Below are positions 48,606 through 61,474 of a DNA stretch of 64,000 bases, one piece after another. Position 1 is the first letter of the stretch, and the number at the start of each line of letters is the position of its first letter. The notes beneath the pieces were generated by a model, which saw only the letters and a list, made by a program, of their open reading frames with translations, searched no databases and was not told where the DNA came from. Position numbers and translations under genes: made by a program. Source of the DNA: Plotosus lineatus (taxonomy: Eukaryota > Chordata > Actinopteri > Siluriformes > Plotosidae); contig CM045734.1 of NCBI GenBank assembly GCA_024760905.1, positions 41,998,564-42,062,563 of the forward strand, read 5' to 3'.

Positions 48606-51600
48606 TAATTGTAAGTCACTCTGGATAAGAGCATCTACCAAATGCTGTAAATGTAAATAAGTGATGTTCACACATACCTGGGCCTGCTCGGGTGTATCTC
48701 CCGCAAAGTAGAAAATGCACTGGTCTTCACTAAAGTGCTGAATCACAATCTGGAAACAGTTTGGCCTGCAAAAGAGAAATGATACTGCTTTATTCCATCT
48801 GGCCCAAGGATTTATATGTCTACTGTCTATAGCTCATCCTGCTTAAGAGTTCTGTAAATGGTGCTACGAGACCGAACAAGCTGGTTACCTGCCAAACAGA
48901 CTGTCATGCACACAGTACACCGAGGACACACTGAGGTCGATCAGCCCTTTGGGTTTGGTGGCTCGTTTCTCACTCTCAAAGTAGATAAGTTGAGCATCAT
49001 TGCCCTCCAGGATGAAGTAGAGATTCTTCCAGCGCTTTCCTTTGCCTAATTAAACCATTATGTATTAAACAATGAAAAGTTGCAAGTATAAATATTACTG
49101 CACGAACTCTTCATCTTCACCATCAAAAATGGATTACAGTATATAAAAACAATATCATTTTAAAACATTTATAAAAAGACCCATATATGAAAGTTCTTTT
49201 TTTATACACATTGTGTGCTGACTGTAGTATAACAACAACATAATAATAGCATTATAATAGCTTTGCATATCTATATTCTCCATCCACACAAAAGCACTGA
49301 GTAGCTTTAATATACAAAATCTGGAGATAATTAACCTGTGGCTTATGATGGAGTACCTTTGTTAATGAGGAGGTATCCTTTCTTGACAATGTTCTTGTAG
49401 AATGCATCTTTTGTTTTTCGTCTAATGGTTTTGTAAATTTCTCGATTCTCATCGAGAGCATTACACAGTACTTGTTCTTGTTGCTAAAAAAAAAAAAAAG
49501 AAAGTAATATCAAATATACATTCAAAATAAGTAGTCATATCAATGCTATTTAAACTTCCCCTACCTGATTTGAAACCGGATCTTTCAGGGTGTAGCCTTC
49601 AACAATCTGCTCTTTTCTGTAATGCTCGATGATATCGTCAACACTGCCAAAAAAAAAAAAAAAGCCATTTGAAAACATGATTAAAAACCATTCAGTATAT
49701 TACTGGTTCTGCAGAACAATCAGATCCGAATGACAAACCCACACATTTATAACCTTTGTTAGCAGCTGCAACACAGTGCTGCACATAAATATTACTGTAC
49801 AAACTTTTTATCTTCACCATCAAAAATGGATTATATAAAAACAATATCACTTTAAAGCAGTTATAAAAGACCCATTTATGAAAGTTATTTATTTATACAC
49901 ATACATATAAGTCTGACCATGAAACTGGTATATTTTCCAAACCCCCAACTTCAAACTTGAATAAATATTTCCATGTCCATGTTTATTTGTGAATCAAATT
50001 TAGTTCGGTTTCCGGCGGCCGAACGTAAGGTGAAAAAAACGCAAGTTGTTACTGTATGTTCCAGTGACATATGACGTTCATACTGTACTATACACCCATA
50101 AATACCATTACCGTATCGCATAAAACACCTCTCAATCAATTATTATAAACACAACATTGTAAAATAATATCAAATAATATCAACATTAATTTCAATTAAA
50201 TTCAAGCAAAATAATTTCAAATAGATAACTTTTAATCAAATACAGCATCAACTATAACCTCCTCAGACTGCCGAGCAACTGGCAAGTGATTCAAATTCAG
50301 TCAATGGCTGTCCTCCTTTTTCCTGATTAATTGAGCTGATGTCCCGCCCCTTTTTCCTCATTCGCGCACAAGTTGTCAATGAGCCTCTTTTTGTGTGTGT
50401 TTTAATTACCAGTTAAGCTCTATGATACCACTCAAACGCTGTGCGTCTTCTCTGGCTAAGCGATAGAAAACGCTGGATGTCTCTTTTGAAGAAATAAGAC
50501 TTTCTCCTGAGAAACAATGGTTTTCTCTGAACTGTTGTATTAAAATCTTTTTCAATTATTATTCCAGTACAGTACCTAAGTTCATGTTTATGCGTGAGAT
50601 TTTATGTTCTGTAGCATGTTTAACAAACGATACCAAAAGGATAAACTTCATTACAGTACTCTTCATGTCCTTTTACATTGAACTTGGAGTGACGTTTCCA
50701 AGATGGCACTGCCCAGAGGACGACGTCGCGGAGTTCTCAGAGTCAAATTGTTTCTTTGTTCGTTTTAATTTGTTTTGTTTGTTCATGTTTTGCACTATGC
50801 TCATCTACGACCGGTCGACTCTACTACAGTTATAAGATTGGAGTATCTTCGAGTGTGTATAACTAAGCACGCTCAACTGGGCTTCTTGTTACCCGGGGTG
50901 CGGCTAGCACTGAACTAATACGGTGTGTTATGGTAGCTCAGTGCGAGCCACACCCCAGCTAACAAGAAGCCCAGATGGGAAGGGGCCAAACGACGACTCT
51001 GGCGCTTGGGATTGCAGAGGATGAAGGTCGTGTAGCTGGCTGGTGCAATCGCCTCATCGGGTGTACTCTCCTCGAGCCATGTTTCACAGAAACACAGCAG
51101 ATCCTCTGCAATCTGAGCATGAAGCTCGTCCATCTTGTTTCGCAAGTACTGAACATTTTCAAGCAGTCTGACTGGAAGTGCTAACCAAGGGCCGGAGACT
51201 CAGAGCTCCCGGCTAACAAGAAGCCCAGTTGAGCGTGCTTAGTTATGCACTCCTGAAGCCACTCTGATCTTATAGCTGTAGTAGGGTCGACTGGTTATAG
51301 ACAAGCATAGTGCAAAAACAACAAACAAAACAACAAATAAAACAAATTAAAATGAACAAAAACGATTTGACGCTGAGAACTCCACGACGTCGCCCTCTAG
51401 GCAGCGCCATCTTGGAGACATCACTCCAAGTTCAATGTAAAAGGACATGAAGAGTACTGTAATGAAGTTTATCCTTTTGGTATCGTTTGTTAAACATGCT
51501 ACAGAACATAAAATCTCACCCATAAACATGAACTTAGGTACTGTACTGGAATAATAATTGAAAAAGATTTTAATACAACAGTTCAGAGAAAACCGTTGTT

Positions 51601-53911
51601 TCTCAGGAGAAAGTCTTATTTCTTCAAAAGAGACATCCAGCGTTTTCTATCACTTAGCCAAAGAAAACGCACAGCGTTTGAGTGGTATCATAGAGCTTAA
51701 CTGGTAATTAAAACACACACAAAAAGAGGCTCATTGACAACTTGTGCGCGAATGAGGAAAAAGGGGCGGGACATCAGCTCAATTAATCAGGAGAAAGGAG
51801 GACAGCCATTGACTGAATTTGAATCACTTGCCAGTTGCTCGGCCGTCTGCGAATACTCAAACCGTGGGTGCAAAACCGCGAATAGTCAAGGGCCGACTGT
51901 ATTTGGAATTAAAATAAATACTGGTTACTCGTGTGTTGACATGCTTTTGGCATCACTGGCCCTTGCATGTATCCGCTCTCTCTTAGCGAGGGCAGAATCC
52001 TTCCCGGACAGCTCATCAGGTGATCACATGGCAGAAACACACTGACGGCTATGCAGCCTGATCTTGTCGAAATTCAGCAATGGTTCTTTTGCATGCCTCT
52101 CACCATGGACAGTGAGAGACATGGCTGGCCTTTGATAACCCAGTTAGCTGCACTGGGGGGGTTTAGTGACAACCCATGGAGATTGGGGCTTGAAACCACA
52201 ACCTTAGGATCAGTGATCCAGCACGTTTTATTAAAATAAATAATCAATCTGTTCCTAGATTATCAGCACATTCGAAGACAGGTGATAAATGAATCAAAAC
52301 TATTTATATACTGCAGAGCTCTTGTGTGCTGACTGTTAGGCAAAACATTAAATATGAATGAGCATAGGATACCAGTAAAGTCAGAATACAGGGATGACTG
52401 TCTGCCCTCAGGCTTTGCCACTACACTTTAAAGTCACAGCCTCTAGTCATACCTGTTGTAATACCTGCCACCCATCATGTACTGGTTGTTGGGGGTGGGG
52501 CAAATCTTGAACCTTTGGATGTTCTCGTTAGTGCGGAAGAAAAGCGAGTAGTCTCCTGGAGTGCTGTCCGACGGCCGCACCAGAAAGCTGCACACCTGGC
52601 CTGCTAATAGAGGAGACAGAAAGCACACATTTTTCACATAGGCAGTTTTCATAATGTGAATAGTTAGGAGGCAAAACACTCCTGTAGTAAACAAAAGACA
52701 AATGGTATGTCATGGTACAATTTAATACATGCATGTTTATTATTTCCTACACTTTCTGCAGGACATTGTTTAAAGATGATGCAGTTTCTCAACATCGCTG
52801 TAAATATAGTTTATCTTTCTGTTTTATGCAGCATAAACAGAATGCCCTGCGGCATGGATGAACGGCTTATAAAAAAATCTATTTTATTTTTACAGTGTCG
52901 CTTTCTGCACAACCATATACGAATCTGATTGTGAATCAGCATGAAAATTTTTTTTCAAATATATACCTGTCATTAACAGATTGTATGCCTCTTGTTTGCT
53001 GATTTTTCCATGGTACCAGCTACAAAGACAGAGAACACGAACAGGACACATAAACCATGCAATTGGAGCAGAAACAGCATTAGAGCATCAGTAGGGAATC
53101 AAAGGTAGATTACACAGTTCAAGACACGTCTGGACTCAAGGAAACAAAGGCTCCTGCCAGTCAGTCCTAATCAGTTTATAGCCTGTAGCTACATTTCTTT
53201 TGTAAACATGAATATTTAAAAGGCATTCAATATATTTCTTTAAAATGTCTCTGAAATGTAAAATAACTACCTATCTTAGTTTGATATTTAATGGAGATTT
53301 GTTCCCACTTTAATCAATGTAGAAAACCTAGTGCTTTTCTCTTGAGCAAACCGCATACATGAGCTGAGAGTAAGGTAAAGAGGTAATTAATTAAAACAAA
53401 GTGGCCTCTTCACAAGTGTGAGCCATTTTGCACAAGTAGGCCACTAGTGTTAATCATTTCCCCTGAAACAATTTGTTTGGCTGTTTTCCCCTGAATAAGC
53501 TGTAAAACCTATGGTTTCATCAAACTCATTCTGTAACCTACTCCCAATATGAAACAAGATAAAAAACACTGGTGGCTTACATTTTGCCCTCATGGGGATC
53601 CTCCTCTCGCCCCTGCAAACAAGTCAGCCATTAATCATAATAAGTACCTCTTCGGAAGCCAACAGTACTAAACAGAGAGACCTAGTCTTTGTAAGAGCCC
53701 TTAGAATCAGGAAAAAGAGAATAAATTGAGACAACTTATCAGAGTACTGTTAGTGGAGACAGATAGAAGTAGGCACTTACCACCTCCTCCACCAGATCAT
53801 CCACTATAAGGCCCTGTTCCCCTGTGCGGACATTGGTCACCCACATCCAACCATCTCCATGTTCATTGTGAACAATAAACATGTCTCCTTTCAGGAAACT
53901 GGCATGTAAAT

Positions 53912-53954
<43 letters not shown>

Positions 53955-54848
53955 TTTATAACAGACACAACAGACAAGCTGAACTGGTGGTTGGGATTTA
54001 ACAAATAAAGAATGAGCAAAAGAAGGAAAAATAGAACTCTTTTCTATTGGGCCCTTTGAATGGAAAAAAAAATATATAATCAAAAAAAGAAATGAGGGGG
54101 TGGAATTGAGCCAGGGGTGGAGTGTGAGTTTGTTTTTTGTTTTGTTTTTTTGGTGGAATGATCCCAGGTAAGAATTGGGAATTTGCATCAGTGCACTGCC
54201 ACAATGTGACTGAAGGGGTGCATTCCATAAATTTTTGGATGAGACTGGAACAAATCATTTTCAACAACTGTGCATTGGCAAAATCTGAAAAAAGGTAAAA
54301 ATAGATAAACAAACAATAGATATGCCCAATGTTAGCGTATGAATCACGAATCTGGGCAAGAAGAATCACAAAATGCCTTGCTTTTGACCTACAGAGACCA
54401 GACAACCGGCGTTTAGACATTATTGGCCTTTCCAGAGACATACTGAAACTCCTGGCTACACAAAGCGATGCTGTTGCTGATAATGTAGTTTAAAGCATTG
54501 CTGAGAACAAGGACCACCCTTGCAGACCTTTTTTAGACCATCACTCACATAAATACTCTTAAGTCCCAGAATGCAAGTGTTCAAGCAGGACTCATTCATC
54601 TGTAGGGGAGCTAAACTATACAATCTGTATTTATTTTCAATTTACATATTATACAGTAATCCCCCTTATTTCGCGGTTAATGGAAACCAGCCCCCTCCGT
54701 GAAATGACTTCTGCCACTTCTTAAGGACACCCACCTATATATTATATAAAATTTATATAGAAGTTAATTTTAAAAAGTGTTCTATACATGTTAATGTCAT
54801 TCAGGCAACGTGTATTAATATATAAATAAATTCTACACCTTATAATGG

Positions 54849-54898
<50 letters not shown>

Positions 54899-57800
54899 TA
54901 AGATAAGATAAGATAAGATAAGATAAGATATACACATACATACATATACACACACACACACACACACACTGTACAGACGCTCCCCGACTTACGTTCATCC
55001 GTTTTTTCGATTTTTTTTTTTTCAAAAAAAAAAAAAGTACAATTTTGAGTTTAGACGTACCACGTAGTACGCTGACGTAATGACGCGATGATGCTGCATT
55101 CATTGTTTACAAACTACAGACTGAGTGTATACATATTATATATCAGTTATATAGCCTGTTACCCCTGTGTTAAGAAGTCGTCTCTGTGATCTTTGTGTTT
55201 ACACTGTTTTGCGGACTTTTATAACCCTAAGCAAATATGGTTGGTCAGAAGTATAAGCCGGGTGATATGGGGCCGGTGGTGTAGTGGTTAGGGTGCTGCG
55301 CTCATGATCGGGAGGTTGTGAGTTCGAATCCCACTGAGACCCTCACTGTGCTAGGACCTCTGGGCAAGGTCTCAACCACAAGTATGCCTCTGTTCACCCA
55401 GCAGTATAAATGGGTACCAGTAAAATATACTGGGAAGGTAACCTGCAATGGACTAGCGTCCCATCCAGGAGAAGTTGAACTACTGGCTGGTCGCTTCATG
55501 CTATGGAAACCGGGGATAAGCACCGGTCCGATGAGCCACTAGGCTCGGGTGTAAAAACCCAACAGACTTACCCTTACCAGAAGTATAAGCCTACTGGCAT
55601 GGGTGCAAGACTCATACACAGAGATGAATTAACTATCTGCTGGGATCTGCACTATCTACCATGCATACTCAGTTAGGCACAGAGTTGTAATATGAATGAA
55701 AACCCAAATGCACAAATTACAGAACAATTACAGGTATTTATTATCTTTCAGCAGAATCCTAAGAGTGTATGCTTATTTTTATATTAATATTCATTAGGAT
55801 TTGTACTTGTTCTTTGTATGCATCTCTTGAATAAAATTTGCTTACTCACTTACACAAAAGAAAGAACGAGCTGCTTTGCTGGGATTCACATCAGTGCAGG
55901 CTGTGTTCTAAACGAGTTCAACGGCACCCTTGTACACTTGAAAGACTGGAAGTCTGTATAACCCACAGCAAGTACACTACTTTCGTCATTGAGCGCCTCA
56001 CATATTGTAAGTGTTTGATTGGCTGTTTCAAGCTTCATGTAAAGTGACTCGGTATAAACAAGTGATTTATTTGAAATGAATGTTGATATTTTATATATTT
56101 GATATTATTTTACAGTTATGTTTATAATTGATTTAGGGGTGTTTTATGAGATACGGTAATGGTATTTATGGATGTAAAGTACAGTATGAGCGTCACACGT
56201 CATACGTCACTGTAACAACTTACGTTCGACCGTCCGGAACCAATTAAAAACGTAAGTCGGGGATGGTCTGTACAACAAACCTTATAAATAACAAATCCAC
56301 ATCCACGGTCGAGGGGGAGAATCACTGGTGGCACTGGTGTTGGTTGGGGCTCGTCAGCGCCTCCAGAGCCTTTGCTTTAGTACGTATCATGTTAGTGTCC
56401 AAACTCGCATTATTTTTATGGCGGTCCGTAATCCACAACAGTAAGGTATTTTCCATTTTTACAATTGTTATGATCTGTGCTAGTTGGCGGCGTTTAACTC
56501 TCTCCATAAACTGCATGCGCTCGTGATGGGCGTGGTTGTTACCCACAGGCGAAATCCAGAGAGCGCACCTGAATTCACTCAGCGATCAGCTATAAAGAGA
56601 TCCGCGCTCGACCAGTTTCCATGTTGATACTCTCCCAGTGATTTTGGTTTTTGTTTTTCCTCTCACCACTACGGTGAACACAATTTTCCCCACACCTCAG
56701 TGCTTCCCTTGAGCTCAATAATTCATTGTTTCATGAGGGAGGAAAGGTGTGTTGGCTGCTGGGAAATATAATCTCGACCAATCAGCTTGCTGGATTTACA
56801 GCCAATCAAAGAACACTCAAGTCAAGCAGGAGAACAGAGCATGTTAGGTAACGTAGTTGAATATCCATGTAGTGCTCGTGAATTTTGAATAATCTTTAAT
56901 TTTTTAATTTCCAAAAGTGGCGGGGGATTACTATAATATTTGATTTCAAGCTCTGATTTTTTTTACCCTTCATTGCGTATTATATTTTTCAATTTTTTTA
57001 AATTACTGGTGTATTTGACCAAAAACCAGTAATAATATTATTAACAATAATAATAAATTATCATCATTATTTATTATCATTATTATTATGAATAGTAACA
57101 AATTAGTTAATATGATCATTTCTATTTATTATTTGTAAATGTGGCCAATTGTTGTATATTCAGATTGTTTCCTCCTCTCTGGGTTGTTGAAGTGGACTAT
57201 TATCTCCTCCATTGTCATCAAACAGTTCCTATGTGAGTTGCTGGCAAAGGTCCAAAAGGGTTCTAGAATAAAACCCCATGTTAATTATCCTTTAATTAAT
57301 TAATTTACATTTTAAAACAGTTATAAAAGACCAATTTATGAAAGGTTATTTTTCCACCCCATATAAAAACATTGCTTTCTTTTCAGTGCTGAATCAGCCC
57401 ACCAACTGAAAGTGTAAAGCACATGTCTGAACTATTGGCAGTATCCACAAAACACTGTACAATAAATCATCATGAATCCTGAGCATCATTTAATGACTTC
57501 TTAAATATTAAGATCCAAAGAAATAAAATCAAACCATGTGTGTCATGCTAAATTGCAGAGCATCATTCTTTTGTATCACAGTGAATCAAATTGTGTCAAA
57601 TCACATCACACCTCATCATAATCTGAGTACATCATATTGTACTGCATTAGTGGTTGCTTGTATCAAGCTGTTGGTTGTGCACTGAGGTGTGTATCATTGG
57701 GATCAATAATGGAGTTGTACATTCCCACCCTGCACACACAAACAAGTTTCTCCTATTTTTAGGTTGAACACATTCTTGCATGATGTCATTAATAATCACT

Positions 57801-60800
57801 GAACAAATGCGTGCTGTATGATACAGAACATCTGATATAGGGGCTCTGAAAATATGCACACAATGTTTGTGATAAAAATCCTCATGATTCACTTTTTTTA
57901 AGAAAGCAACAAGTTTTTTTTTTTTTTTTTTTTCTTTACTGGGAGTTGTATTTCTTTTACCTGGAAGATTTTGTTATAACAAGCAAGTTAATCTGGCTTA
58001 GCCATAAGTAATATTTTACTTTTAAAAGTGCCATTAATTCATTGTTTCCTTAATCACACTTGAGGACTTTTGAAATGTTCACTCATGGTAGGTAGGCAGG
58101 TTGGTAAGTCCGTTGGGCTTTTTACAGAGCTTATCCTGGTTTTTGTAGCATGAATGGACGAGTTCATCTCCTCCGAGATGCAATGCTAGTCCATCACAGG
58201 TTACCTTCCCAGCATTTCTACTGGTACCCATTTATATTGCTGTGTGGACAGAGGCACACTGGTGGTTAAAACCCACTTAACACACTAACAAATTAACAGG
58301 AATCTGAAGCCACAATTTTTGATCATGAACCCAACACCCTAACCACGACACCACCAGCCCCACACTCGAGTGATTAAAAAAGGTAGATGGTGGTTTGTGT
58401 AACGTGACTAGGCAGAATAACTGACTCAGCCATGCGCCCCATCTGCTTTAAGTTGCAGTGTGACTCCCATGAGTAAGAATATATACCTGATCTCAGTTGT
58501 ATCTGGCACTTTGGTGTATGGAAGGATAGCTCTAACTCTTCTCCTGTCCTCCACCGGCTGGAAGAAAAAGACAGAAAAACCTACTGTCAGCATAAATGTG
58601 CTGAAACAAGTCCATTGCATTACTGGACACTCTCTTGGGATTCTACATAAATTACTATGGCTGTGCAGCCATGTGCTGCTTTATCACACACTGATGAAAC
58701 TAAACATACGGAAATAACAACAAAGACTATGAGCCTCTCATCCATAGTGCACGGGTGAGACATTTCCTGTAGCAGTCACTGCTAGCTGAGATAGCAGCAT
58801 TACCTCCGGTGGAGCCACTGGTTCTAGCAGCTTTTCACCTTTCAGTAGGCAAGACACAAAGCTGTAATAACCAATGAGGTCTGAAAGGGATGAGAACCGT
58901 CTCCCACCAATGTAATAATCCCCACACATGGCGATGATCCTGGAACAAAAAAACACAGTGTTACATTTTCATCATGTGTGATGTGGACATATAATCATGA
59001 ATAAAAATGTTTCTCTGATATACTGAGAGAGAGATAGATAGCTAGATAGATAGATTCAGTATTATAGGTTTTGTGTATGCAGTCTCACTACTTAAGTCAA
59101 TAACACTGAAGACTTTTCTTATTAATCTATAAAATTAAAATGTCAAGTGATGTGAATAAAATTATTTAATTCCAGCTGCAGAGGAAGGGACTGACACCTT
59201 TTTTTCTCCACCTACCCACACTATTGCTCCTCAGTTACCACTTAAAACACAACGCACACAACCAAGATTGAAATTAAAATGTCAGATTGGTATACAGACG
59301 CTCCCCGACTTACGTTTTTAATTGGTTTTGGACGGCTGAACGCAAGTTGAAAGTGAACGCAAGTTGTTACAGTGACGTATGATGTATGACGCTCATACTG
59401 TACTATACATCCATAAATACCATAACTGTATCTCATAAAACACCCCTAAATCAATTATTATAAACATAACATTGTGAAATGATATCAAATATATCAAATA
59501 ATAACAACATTAATTTCAAATAAGTCACTTATTTATACTGAGTCACTTTACATGAAGCTTAAAACAGACAATCAACGCTTAGAATATGTGAGGTGCTCAA
59601 TACCGAAAGTAGTGTACTTGCAAAAGTAGTGTACTTGCTGTGGGTTATATGGACTTCTGGTCTTTCGAGTGCACAAGGGTGCCATTGAACTCATTTAGAA
59701 CACAGCCTACACTGATCTAAATAACCAATATTAAATACGTTGTGGAAGCGACTCAAGACCGATGATCCACTGTTTCGGAAACATCCGTATCTCATGAAAT
59801 AGGTAAACAAGTTTTATGTCATGTCCAAACACCAATTATTTCTTGATTACACTGAGCGATAATAGTGAAAACTAGCCCCCAACTAAACTAGCCTGATCTT
59901 ATTAATTTTATTAAAATTATATTACAAACAGTTTTGACATTAGGGTAGCAGTTTGATTCACAAATGTTCTATATTAGTAAGGTAACTGTTAGATTTTTCA
60001 AATAAGTTTTATGTAATTTCCTTTAAGAAGCAAGTCTAATATTCTTGTAACAAATACTATTTTTATAATATAAATTTTTATTTTTATTTGCTTCTCGCTT
60101 GTCTGATTTTCTCATAAATATGGGCCCAGAATGCACCACAGAGCACATGAATTTTAAAGTTTTCTGGGAGTAGCCCCCTAGACCCCCCTGTGGGAGGGGA
60201 CACCCCCATCCCCATGCTTGCCTCAAACAATTTCCACCCCTACTTATCAATATCGTCCTTCTACTCTAAAACTTAATGAATACTCTGTAAAGGATCAAAA
60301 ATGTCCACTACAGTTGGTCAAATGCACATCCATTAGGGTGCCACCCGCTAAATGTGTTCATAATATGCAAAGAAAAACAGTGCCAAAGTCTGGATGTATT
60401 ATAATAATTTTTACTGGTATCTCAATCGTCCCAAAGTTACAAAAATATGTGTAATATACCGCAAACGTCTGAAATGGTCATCTAATGTTAAATTTAACAA
60501 AAATATAAAACCGCAGAAATCATCAAAAATATAAAACCATCGCAATCACTTCTTGATTTGAAGGAGGTTTGCTTTCAGAGATTATTTCAGGAGTTCCTCC
60601 AATCAGCCATATTCCACCCTGCAACTGGAACAAGCCATCATTTCTGAAAACAACAACTGTGTACTCGTTCAGTACTAATTCTAAATTCTAAATTCTTTTG
60701 TGCACGGAAGTGGGTGGCACCACAAGACCTCCAATCTCGTAAGGAAGCAAGTTAATATTGAATCCGGACCTCTGATCTCTCGAGGAAGCAAGTTAATATT

Positions 60801-61442
60801 GAATCCGCACCTCAGATCATTCAAACAGGTAATTCCGCTTTAAATACAACACCCCGTCTCAAAAGCGTTGTCGGCTGCGTGCGCGCGTGTGTGTGTGAGA
60901 CAGAGAGAGAGATAGAGACAGTGTTGTATGTGTGTGTGTGTATGTGCGTTAATAAAGATGTTTAATAATAGTTTAATTAATAAATGTGTTAATAAAATGG
61001 TTTAATATGTTTAAATGGTTTCATGAATATATTTTTTACTTTTAACACATATTTCATACAAAATTGGTGTACTTTTATAATTTTTAAAGGGTTTATGGGG
61101 TAGTCTTGGGAGCCTTGGAAAGAAATCACTCGTTTTACATGTAAAATGCACCTCTACTTATGAAAACTACAGGTTCCGAAAAAGGCTCTGAAACAGATTA
61201 ATTTCGTAAGTAGAGGGCCGACTGTGTGTATGCGTGGGTGTGTGTGTGTGTGTGTACACACATATACACACACACACACACACAGTCGGCCTTTATTAAC
61301 ATTTACTGACATTAACATAACATTTATTAAGCATTTACTGAATTAAACAACTGCAATGTGCTCTCTCGAAAAAGAGTTAAGCCTCCTTTCATCTCTGACT
61401 GACTGTAGGCAGTCTCTCTCTCTCTCACACGCGCGCGCACTC

Positions 61443-61474
<32 letters not shown>

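Larger units (their letters stand above)
54654..56933 (-). mobile_element. pogo/Tigger element (outer), with nested insertions
   Basis: Left end CAGTAATCCCCCTTATTTCG between TA; right end gtggcgggggattact. On the minus strand near 56322-56546 it reads LLLWITDRHKNNASLDTNMI and RTKAKALEAL, the CENP-B-type HTH of Tigger transposases. The element at 54974-56270 inserted into it. Confidence 0.78.

Noticed and set aside
53581..53612. Skipping of the 32-bp rasa1 microexon as a gene break
   Set aside because: The microexon has good splice sites and restores the frame, so rasa1 is intact here.
53998..54441. 147-codon minus-strand ORF in a rasa1 intron
   Set aside because: No domain recognised, low-complexity tail, no splice or promoter support.
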